A DNA stretch of 61,337 bases from Myxococcota bacterium (GTDB lineage: Bacteria; Myxococcota_C; UBA6777), in NCBI GenBank assembly GCA_023150835.1, contig JAKLKB010000023.1, positions 1 through 61,337 on the forward strand. The letters run 5' to 3'. The translations under genes were made by a program, and so were the position numbers. Positions 33,621 to 40,618 of the stretch are shown here, piece by piece (within the stretch, counting starts at the first letter, position 1; every line of letters begins with the position of its first letter). The notes below the pieces were generated by a model that was not told where the DNA came from, made no database searches, and saw only the letters and a program-made list of their open reading frames with translations.

Positions 33621-35816
33621 ATGAGCGAACAACAAAAGATCGAACGTGTGATCCGTTTTGTGGAAGCGCGATTGCGCCTGCAACGCGTTGCGCAAGGGAT
33701 GTTGTGGATGGCCGTCCCTGCGAGTTTTTTGGTCTTGATCGCGCTGTTGTTGGGGCGATTGGATATCCAGACAGCATGGGCCTCCGTATGTTGGGGCGCA
33801 GCGATCGCGATGTTGGTTTCGGCTGTGATCGTCGGATGGATCTGGCCTGTTGATACTTTGCGCGTCGCTCATTTGATCGACAAACAAGCCGGACTCTCCG
33901 ACCGATTCACCGCCGCCCTTCAACTGCTCGCACAAGGGCAGCGCTCGCGCTTTGCCCTCGCCGCCATCGAAGATGCCGCACGCCGCGCCAACGATGTCGA
34001 TCCCAAACAAGTCTCGCCTTGGCGACGACCCCACGGCCTCTATGAACTCGTCTCGATGACGGTTGCGTTCGCGATCGTTCCTTTTGTTCGCCCGCCCGCT
34101 CCCCCCGATTCCCCCGCAGCCAAACCCCCCACCGCATCGGAAAAAAAGCTCCAGATCGATCAAGAAGAGATGGCGCTTCAACGCACCGAAGAGGAAAAGC
34201 GCGAACAAGAAAAAGCCCTCGAAAAAATTACCGATCCCGAACTCAAGCAGATCTATAAAGAGATCCAAAAGATGTGGAAGGCCCTCGAAGAAGGCTCCAT
34301 GACCCGCCGCGCTTTCTACCAAAAGCTGGCCGAACTCGAACAGCGCCTCGAAAAAAATGCACAAACCCCACAAGCCAAAAAAGACGGCGAAGCCTCCAAA
34401 GCTCTCCAAGATCTCATGCGCTCCATGCGCGATAACAAAAACCCCTATATGAAAGCCTTTGAAAAAGCCCTCCAATCCCGCGATCAAAAAGCCATCTCCG
34501 ACGCCATGAAAAAATTGGCCGAAGACCTCGCGAAAAAAATGTCACCCCAACAACTTCAACAATTCGCGAAAATGATGGAAAAAATGCTCAAGCATCTCCC
34601 CAAAGAAATGCAAGACCAGATCCGAAAAGCTGCTCAACAACTTGGGCGCTCCAAAGCTTCACAACAACAAGGCGCTCGCCAGCAAGCCCAACAATCCATG
34701 CAGTCCGCACAAAAATCCGTCTCCAAAATGGCCCAAGGAGCCGGCCAACAAGACGCACGCGGTGCCGCCAAACAACAAATCCAACAAATGAAGCAAGCTG
34801 TCCAAGAGCAATCTCTCAGCAACCAACAGCGTCAACAACAGCTCCAACGCTTCATGCAAAAAGCCAGCGGTAAAAAAGGCCAACAAGGCCAACAAGGTCA
34901 ACAAGGCCAGCAAGGCCAGCAAGGCCAACAAGGTCAACAAGGCCAGCAAGGCCAACAAGGCCAACAGCAGGGGCAAAAAGGCCAACAAGGCCAGCAGGGC
35001 CAACAGCAGGGGCAAAAAGGCCAACAAGGCCAACAAGGCCAACAGCAGGGGCAACAAGGCCAACAAGGCCAGCAGGGCCAACAAGGTCAGCAGCAGGGGC
35101 AAAAAGGCCAAAAAGGCCAGCAGCAGGGGCAACAAGGCCAGCAGGGCCAAAAAGGCCAACAAGGCCAGCAGGGCCAGCAGGGCCAACAAGGACAACAGGG
35201 CCAACAAGGACAACAGGGCCAACAAGGACAACAGGGTCAACAGGGTCAACAGGGTCAACAGGGTCAACAGGGTCAACAGGGTCAGCAAGGTCAGCAAGGA
35301 CAACAAGGACAACAAGGACAACAAGGACAACAAGGACAACAAGGTCAACAAGGTCAACAAGGTCAACAAGGTCAACAAGGTCAACAAGGTCAACAAGGTC
35401 AACAAGGTCAACAAGGTCAACAAGGTCAACAAGGTCAACAAGGTCAACAAGGCCAGCAAGGTCAACAAGGTCAACAAGGTCAACAAGGTCAAGATGGACA
35501 GGGGAAGGGCGGAAAAGGCCAGAAGAAGGGAAAAGGAGCGGGAAGTTCGGGGGATGGTTTTGCGCTGTCGGATCGTGAGGCCCAAGATGTGGGGAAAGAT
35601 TACAAAGAGGAGAGTTTGACGGGGAAGAAGCGCGGTGGGCCGACGCGTAGCACCGTGATCCGTGAAGCGAGCGCAGAAGGATTTGCAAGCAGTAGTTACA
35701 AAAAAGTGTACGCCGATTATTCACGTATCACGGAAGAAGTTCTCTCCGAGAAGCGAGTTCCCGCAAACGCCCGTCGTATGGTCAAACGCTACTTTCAGAT
35801 GATCCGCCCTCGCTGA
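33621..35816 (+). CDS. Membrane protein with coiled coil and long Gly-Gln-Gln repeat
   Basis: This 731-aa protein starts at the ATG preceded by AAGGAG (spacing 9). Two hydrophobic helices near the N-terminus (MLWMAVPASFLVLIALLLG, ASVCWGAAIAMLVSAVIVGW) lead into LRVAHLIDKQAGLSDRFTAA, resembling the start of DUF4175-type proteins, and a third helix near residue 150. A long charged helical region follows (about 185-420, Glu/Lys/Gln/Met rich, coiled-coil-like). Then come about 200 residues of nearly pure GQQ triplets with occasional GQK and GQQQ. The tail (ALSDREAQDVGKDY, then SSYKKVYADYSRITEEVL) looks folded and conserved. I do not recognise a function. Leu-rich open frames on the opposite strand are artefacts of the 9-bp repeat. 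Confidence 0.85.
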   Translation: MSEQQKIERVIRFVEARLRLQRVAQGMLWMAVPASFLVLIALLLGRLDIQTAWASVCWGAAIAMLVSAVIVGWIWPVDTLRVAHLIDKQAGLSDRFTAALQLLAQGQRSRFALAAIEDAARRANDVDPKQVSPWRRPHGLYELVSMTVAFAIVPFVRPPAPPDSPAAKPPTASEKKLQIDQEEMALQRTEEEKREQEKALEKITDPELKQIYKEIQKMWKALEEGSMTRRAFYQKLAELEQRLEKNAQTPQAKKDGEASKALQDLMRSMRDNKNPYMKAFEKALQSRDQKAISDAMKKLAEDLAKKMSPQQLQQFAKMMEKMLKHLPKEMQDQIRKAAQQLGRSKASQQQGARQQAQQSMQSAQKSVSKMAQGAGQQDARGAAKQQIQQMKQAVQEQSLSNQQRQQQLQRFMQKASGKKGQQGQQGQQGQQGQQGQQGQQGQQGQQGQQQGQKGQQGQQGQQQGQKGQQGQQGQQQGQQGQQGQQGQQGQQQGQKGQKGQQQGQQGQQGQKGQQGQQGQQGQQGQQGQQGQQGQQGQQGQQGQQGQQGQQGQQGQQGQQGQQGQQGQQGQQGQQGQQGQQGQQGQQGQQGQQGQQGQQGQQGQQGQQGQQGQQGQQGQQGQQGQDGQGKGGKGQKKGKGAGSSGDGFALSDREAQDVGKDYKEESLTGKKRGGPTRSTVIREASAEGFASSSYKKVYADYSRITEEVLSEKRVPANARRMVKRYFQMIRPR
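34877..35495 (+). repeat. About 620-bp tract of 9-bp units encoding Gly-Gln-Gln
   Basis: Units are CAACAAGGT, CAACAAGGC, CAACAGGGT and CAGCAAGGC variants arranged in homogeneous blocks, indicating local expansion. The first third contains interruptions encoding GQK and an extra Gln; the last two thirds are almost uniform. The repeat keeps several frames open on both strands. Confidence 0.95.
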
Positions 35817-36051
35817 TATCGTGCGTGGTTTGCGTGCAGTTCGTGTGTTGGGGGTGGATGTTGAAAGGGTTTTCTGTGTCGCGCAGCGTCCGCCCTTTGA
35901 GGCGTGGAGTTTGTGTTTTTGGGGTGGTGGAGGCTTGTGAGGCTTGCGCCTTGTACGGTTCGAAAGGTGCGCATTGACAGGGGGGTGGTAAGCGGCGATA
36001 TATCGAGGCTGTGGGTGTCCGATGCTTTTAAGAAGACAGGAGTTCAATGGA

Positions 36052-36558
36052 ATGGGCGCACGTGTTTACAATGGCCGATGTTGGGCGGGTTTGTGGATGA
36101 TGGTGTGGATGGTGGTTGTGCTGTCGGGTTGTTCGGGGCAAGTGATCAAGAACGAGTCATTGTGGTATCAAGTGACAGTGCCGAAAGAATGGGGCATCAA
36201 GAACGATATGATCGACAGCGGGCAGGGTGATCTGATTAAGATTACGCGATTGCCGGATGATGGGGATATCGAGAACTTGGTGAAGGGGACGCGAAACTCC
36301 GTTCAGATCGAGATGACGGGTTTTGTGACGGAGAGTGAGGATTGGTTATCGGTGCGCGGTCATCGAACATGGCGGATGGTCGGGACGTTTCGTCCGAGAA
36401 AAAATGGCCCCGAAGTGACGTTAATCAAAGTGATCATCGACGCGGGAAAGTATAAGTATGTGATGGATATCCGCACACCTTCGGAGCAATACAAAGATCG
36501 TCAAAAAACCTTCGAGGCGATGCTGCAATCTTTTACGTTCGAGATCCCAAAATACTAA
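36052..36558 (+). CDS. Small lipoprotein of unknown function
   Basis: This 168-aa protein starts at an ATG nine bases after AGGAG; an earlier in-frame ATG at 36022 lacks such a site. The signal has an unusually Trp/Met-rich core (GLWMMVWMVVVLSGC, lipobox with Cys27). The mature part of about 140 residues begins with LWYQVTVPKEWGIKND, a pattern seen in small PsbP/Mog1-fold lipoproteins, then a mixed alpha/beta domain ending FEAMLQSFTFEIPKY. That resemblance is weak. The 235 bases before it contain nothing recognisable; the gene converges with the outer-membrane protein across a family 2 repeat. Confidence 0.75.
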   Translation: MGARVYNGRCWAGLWMMVWMVVVLSGCSGQVIKNESLWYQVTVPKEWGIKNDMIDSGQGDLIKITRLPDDGDIENLVKGTRNSVQIEMTGFVTESEDWLSVRGHRTWRMVGTFRPRKNGPEVTLIKVIIDAGKYKYVMDIRTPSEQYKDRQKTFEAMLQSFTFEIPKY

Positions 36559-36582
36559 AGATGCCAAAGGCATCAAAAAACT

Positions 36583-36702
36583 CCCGTGTTCGGGGCAGTT
36601 CAAGCGAGAGAGTCGTCGGTTTGAAAAAACAACGATCGGCTCGCCGATACGGGGTCAAGGGAGCCGCGCTCCCTTGCGGGGTGCGGGGTGGAACCCCGCA
36701 AG
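36583..36702 (+). repeat. MITE-like dispersed repeat, family 2
   Basis: Runs from CCCGTGTTCG through GTCGTCGGTTTGAAAAAACA, CGATACGGGGTCAAGGGAGC and CTCCCTTGCGGGGTGCGG to ACCCCGCAAG. It is homologous over its whole length to the element at 43909-44076 (inverted) and fills the gap between two convergent genes. Confidence 0.8.
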
Positions 36703-36722
36703 AAAACAAGAAAAAAGCAAGA

Positions 36723-37577
36723 TCAAAAGAAGACGTGCATGGCGAGACTCCACCAAAAGAGCTTGGGTGCGCCGACGCCGCCCATGACACGGACGTCGAA
36801 GCGCTCGTGGATAGGGAAGCTAAAGCCGAGGACGAGATCGAGGATCGGGAGGACGGGAGGGACGCGCCCTTCGCGACGCCCACCATCGTCGATGTTTTTG
36901 TTGTCGGGCATGGATGTATTGAGTTTGCAGCCAGCGGGGCAACGGATGGCGGGGACGGGGTTGTTCACGGGGTCTTTTTTCCAGTTTTCGTAGGAGGCTC
37001 CGGTGGGGAGGGTGTCGGTGCGGGTGATCTGCCCGAGGGTGATGCCAAGGCCGATGCCACCGCCCAAAAAGAAACTGACATGGCGATGAAACGGAAAGTG
37101 CTTGATAAAGCGCACATCAAGGGCGATGTAAGATAGGCTGTTTTCTACGATCTCTCGCTCGCTGGGGCTGTCGCCTTTGTTGAGAAAGATGTGGGGGATG
37201 GGGCTTCCTTTGCTGTCGGTTCCGTTGGCGAAGGTGAGATTGTGCCAACCCGCCCCAAAAGCGTACTCGAAATCACCCGCTGAGCGTAAGATGAATTCGA
37301 CTTGGAAGCCGCCGTTGACCACACCCGATGATTCGGAGAAAAACAACCCGTTGAGGAAAAATTCAGGGACAAACAGCATCCCGCCACGTATGCCGATCCC
37401 GTATTTGAAATAGTCGATGCTACCGAGGAAGTTCGCTTTAGGAGTGACGTTGGCTTTGATAGGTGTAGAAGGGGGCGGTGTCGGCGCAGGGACAGCATCA
37501 AGAGAACGGGCATGGGCGGTAGAAAGAGAAAAAGTCAGACTTATGGCAAGCAAAAAGAGAAGGAATGTTCGTCGCAT
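36723..37577 (-). CDS. Predicted outer-membrane beta-barrel protein
   Basis: This 284-aa protein starts with a signal peptide (MRRTFLLFLLAISLTFSLSTAHA). After a Pro-rich linker, the body alternates aromatic and glycine-rich strands: YFKYGIGIRGGMLFVPEFF, VVNGGFQVEFILRSAGDFEY, VSFFLGGGIGLGITLG, FDVRVMGGVGAPKLFWWSL, ending in VFF, a C-terminal Phe as expected for barrels inserted by BamA. One Cys pair (CPAGC) sits in a loop. The start overlaps the end of the upstream same-strand gene by 37 bases, suggesting coupling; only a weak ribosome-binding site is visible. No specific family recognised. Confidence 0.78.
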   Translation of the reverse strand: MRRTFLLFLLAISLTFSLSTAHARSLDAVPAPTPPPSTPIKANVTPKANFLGSIDYFKYGIGIRGGMLFVPEFFLNGLFFSESSGVVNGGFQVEFILRSAGDFEYAFGAGWHNLTFANGTDSKGSPIPHIFLNKGDSPSEREIVENSLSYIALDVRFIKHFPFHRHVSFFLGGGIGLGITLGQITRTDTLPTGASYENWKKDPVNNPVPAIRCPAGCKLNTSMPDNKNIDDGGRREGRVPPVLPILDLVLGFSFPIHERFDVRVMGGVGAPKLFWWSLAMHVFF

Positions 37578-40396
37578 ATCTGTTTTACCGTGTATTGTGA
37601 GGAGTGAATGGCCGCAGGCATGGACCTGAGACCCGAAGTGTTGGTGCGCAGGAAAGACCACCCTGACCGCGTTGTTCGATGCAAATGAAGCCTGATATCC
37701 GAAGTATTGGTGCGCAGAAGCGTTGTTTTGCGCAAGGGTTTTTGGGAGGGAGGAGTTGAGAGAGCAGGAGGCGGGAGGGCAGGGCGGTGGGAGGTGGCTT
37801 GCATGGGACGCCAAGGAGTGTGAGTGAGATCGCAGGGGGGCGGAGCAGAAGACCGCTGTTGGGGTGAACACAGACGCAAGAGATGTTGGTGGTGTTGTTC
37901 TGCGAAGGAAGGGCGCTGTTTGTGTTGGATCTGGTCGTGCAAGATGGCAGCGCGCAGCGAGACGTTAGGGAGGGGAGGGGAGACTTGTTTTGACCAGAGG
38001 GCGAGGGCGTTTTGGGAGAGCAGGGGTTGAAAAGAGGCGGGTTGGATGGTGTGGAGGGCTTGGAGGATCGGGGGGAGAGGGGAGGGGAGGGGTGATCTTT
38101 TGGGGAAGGCAGCGATGCGTTGGGCTTGGCGAGAAGCGACGAGCGCAACAAGTGGAGCGTGTGGGTTCCAGTCGGCGACAAAGAGTTGTGTGTGTTGAAA
38201 GGTCCGAAGGAAGGGGGGAAGTAACGAGGCGAGAAGGTTTGGAGAGAGGCGGTGAAGAGGGAGCCAAGAGATGTAGAGGCCGTCGGGTTGAAGGCGCTGT
38301 TGGACGGCGGAGAGGTAAGGGAGAGAAAACCGCTGGTCATCTAAATGGGCGGAAGGACGGAAAAGATCGTCGATGATCAGGTCAAAGGAGCGATTGGAGC
38401 GTTGAAGGAAGCGGAGCTTGTTTTGGTGAAGGATGCGGATGCGAGGGTTTTTCCAAACGGAGAGGTTGGCGTGGTGGAAGAGAGGGGCGATGGACGAGAG
38501 GAGTGGGTGTTCTTCGACGCATTGGATATGGGGGGAGGGGTGTTGGGCGAGTGCTGCGAGCGTACTGCCGTTGGAAAGCCCCAAGAGAAGGACGTTTTGT
38601 GCTTTTGGGGACAGCGCATAGGAAAAGTGTCCGAGCAGGTATTGTCGTTGGAGGTCGTGGGGATGGGTTGAGGTGGTGTCGTCGTCGTTGTTGATGGCGA
38701 GGCTGCGGTGAGGTGGTGCGTTTGAAGATGTGGCGGTCTCGTAGACGGCGAGCGTGAGGGCGGTAGCGTCTTTGTAGAACAACAAGCGTTTGTGGGGCTG
38801 ATGCTTGGCGGGATTGATTTGTGGACAGCGGTCTTGTTGCCAAACCCAAAGAGCGAGGGCCAAGCCAGAAGCGAGCGACAAACGCACAAAAGAGGTCGAG
38901 GGCAGCCAACAAAGGAGGGCCAGCGCCATCGACCCATAAGCGGCGGCGATCAACCACAGACTTTCGGCGATGCCGAAGGTGGGCATCCACCAAAAGGCGA
39001 CGGCAAGGCTTCCGAGGATGCTTCCGACGGTGTTGACGGCGTAGAGACGACCTGCGGTGCTTCCTGTTTGGCGGCGATCTTGGGTGGCGAGGCCGATCAA
39101 GATCGGCAGGGCAATTCCCATCAAAAAAGTGACAGGAAACATCAGTACAAAGGCAAAAAAGTTGTCGAAAAAAAGAGTTGTGTTCCAAGAGGCCGTTCCA
39201 TACGCAGCAAGCAAGGTGCTTCTCCACGCGGGGATGCGTGGGAAACACAGCACAGGCAACAAGGATGCTGCGGCGATGGCGAGATAAGCGCGCCAAAGTG
39301 TGCTTGCAGAAGGGGGGCGCGCACGAGCGCAACGTCCGATCCAAAGGGAACCAGCGCCCACACCGAGAAGATAGGCGGACATGACCAACCCAAAGTCCGC
39401 CACCGAGGTTGGCAAGACCAACGAAAGCGAGCGCGTCCACAAGACTTCGAGGCTGATCGAAAGCAGGCCGCTCGCCGCAGCAAGCAACAAAAAAAGCATG
39501 AACGGCAAAGTAGGCGTTGTTCGCTCGGAAGGATGGGCGTCTGTGTGCGGGTGTGTGGTATCCTCGGAAGGATGGGCGTCTGCGTGCGGGTGTGTGGTAT
39601 CCTCGGAAGGATGGGCGTCTGTGTGCGGGTGTGTGGTATCCTCGGAAGGATGGGCGTCTGTGTGCGGATGTGTGGTGATCGCGGAGGGATGGGCGTCTGT
39701 GTGCGGATGTGTGGTATCCTCGGAGGGATGGGCGTCTGTGTGCGGATGTGTGGTGATCACGGAGGGATGGGCGATATCGGTAGCGATGGAGGGGCTGTGA
39801 GGGCTGGGTGTTGGGAGTCGGAGGGTGCGCAACCAGAGAGCGATCGCGAGATTCAGCAGAGCCATGCTCCAAGTGGTTGCGGCTTGCCCAGCGTAGGGAA
39901 GCCACCAAAAGGCGACGACAAAGCATCCGATCACCGCGCCAAGGGTGTTGAATCCATAGAAATAGCCAGTGGCGTGGGTGGGGTTGGGAAGATGGCGGAC
40001 GACGGCGGCCATCGCTGGAAAGACGGCCCCGATCAAGGTGGCGGGGAGGCAAAGGATGGCGGTGCTAAGAGCGAGAAGCAGGGCGGTATTTTCGTGTTGG
40101 CTCGGTAAGTAGGCGAGAAGGGCGTCAGCAGCTTGGAAGAGAAAGGGGACGGTGGAGGCGCTGATGGCGATCAAGAGTTCGAGGCGGGCGTAGAGACGGA
40201 GCGGATCGGGGTGGCGGTCGAAAAAGCGCCCGCCCCAAACGGCTCCAAGGGCCATCCCTGCGAAGAAGATGGAGACGGTCACGGAGACCGCAGGAGTGGA
40301 AGCGCCGAGCAGTTGGTGGAGATAGCGCATCCACGTAATCTCGTAGGCCAGCCCTGCGATCCCCGAAAGAAAGAATGCGATCCATAAGATAACCAC
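37541..40396 (-). CDS. Membrane protein fused to a spermidine-synthase-like domain, with His-rich repeat loop
   Basis: This protein of about 951 aa is read from the GTG at 40396 (GAGG eight bases upstream); an in-frame GTG at 40579 would add a non-hydrophobic leader. The N-terminal half has two bundles of about six helices each. The first begins WIAFFLSGIAGLAYEITWM and the second FMLFLLLAAASGLLSISLEV, a typical pair in fused spermidine synthases. Between them are about 80 residues of TTHPHTDAHPSED repeats. The C-terminal domain keeps the Rossmann features (VLLLGLSNGSTLAAL, CVEEHPLL, FDLIIDDLF), but the glycine motif is degenerate and true aminopropyltransferase activity is doubtful. The tail of about 130 residues is Pro/Ser/Thr-rich with a duplicated LRTNTS segment. 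Confidence 0.82.
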   Translation of the reverse strand: MVILWIAFFLSGIAGLAYEITWMRYLHQLLGASTPAVSVTVSIFFAGMALGAVWGGRFFDRHPDPLRLYARLELLIAISASTVPFLFQAADALLAYLPSQHENTALLLALSTAILCLPATLIGAVFPAMAAVVRHLPNPTHATGYFYGFNTLGAVIGCFVVAFWWLPYAGQAATTWSMALLNLAIALWLRTLRLPTPSPHSPSIATDIAHPSVITTHPHTDAHPSEDTTHPHTDAHPSAITTHPHTDAHPSEDTTHPHTDAHPSEDTTHPHADAHPSEDTTHPHTDAHPSERTTPTLPFMLFLLLAAASGLLSISLEVLWTRSLSLVLPTSVADFGLVMSAYLLGVGAGSLWIGRCARARPPSASTLWRAYLAIAAASLLPVLCFPRIPAWRSTLLAAYGTASWNTTLFFDNFFAFVLMFPVTFLMGIALPILIGLATQDRRQTGSTAGRLYAVNTVGSILGSLAVAFWWMPTFGIAESLWLIAAAYGSMALALLCWLPSTSFVRLSLASGLALALWVWQQDRCPQINPAKHQPHKRLLFYKDATALTLAVYETATSSNAPPHRSLAINNDDDTTSTHPHDLQRQYLLGHFSYALSPKAQNVLLLGLSNGSTLAALAQHPSPHIQCVEEHPLLSSIAPLFHHANLSVWKNPRIRILHQNKLRFLQRSNRSFDLIIDDLFRPSAHLDDQRFSLPYLSAVQQRLQPDGLYISWLPLHRLSPNLLASLLPPFLRTFQHTQLFVADWNPHAPLVALVASRQAQRIAAFPKRSPLPSPLPPILQALHTIQPASFQPLLSQNALALWSKQVSPPLPNVSLRAAILHDQIQHKQRPSFAEQHHQHLLRLCSPQQRSSAPPPCDLTHTPWRPMQATSHRPALPPPALSTPPSQKPLRKTTLLRTNTSDIRLHLHRTTRSGWSFLRTNTSGLRSMPAAIHSSQYTVKQICDEHSFSFCLP
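39523..39780 (-). repeat. 39-bp minisatellite encoding a His-rich 13-residue unit
   Basis: Six full units (TTHPHTDAHPSED with AI or ER variants and one THPHADAHPS) plus a decayed half unit. Each unit contributes three histidines, giving at least 18 His in a loop between membrane bundles. Confidence 0.9.
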
Positions 40397-40491
40397 GCGA
40401 CGATCCTCGTAGCAAAGCGCCTCAACGCGGAGTGTCTTTGACCAGAGTTCTTTGAGCGTTTGCGATCGGACGGGAAAAGCGGAGTGGCGGG

Positions 40492-40540
40492 GCGGTTTGC
40501 GTACCGCCAAGATCAAGGCGTCCGAGTGTGTGCAAACCGC
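40492..40540 (-). promoter_or_regulatory. Mutually exclusive hairpins upstream of the spermidine-synthase-like gene
   Basis: GCGGTTTGC (40492-40500) pairs perfectly with GCAAACCGC (40532-40540), while GGCGGT (40491-40496) can instead pair with ACCGCC (40503-40508). Both lie in the 222-base gap upstream of the gene. An attenuation-like switch is possible but speculative. Confidence 0.3.
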
Positions 40541-40618
40541 TCTAGATAGGCGGAAGATCGAGGAAAAAGCAAGAGGCACAGGGTGAAAAATCGGTGAAAT
40601 CTGTTGGGCCGAAGCGGT

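Noticed and set aside
34877-35495. A true bacterial collagen
   Set aside because: Gly-X-Y periodicity is present, but there is no proline and X and Y are almost only Gln, so a stable collagen triple helix is doubtful.
34659-35724. Long Leu-Leu-Thr and Leu-Val-Asp frames on the minus strand
   Set aside because: Direct products of the 9-bp GQQ-coding array, which is open in several frames.
39523-39780. A CRISPR array (regular 39-bp repeat)
   Set aside because: Units are contiguous without variable spacers, keep an open frame and have no cas genes nearby. It is an in-frame minisatellite.
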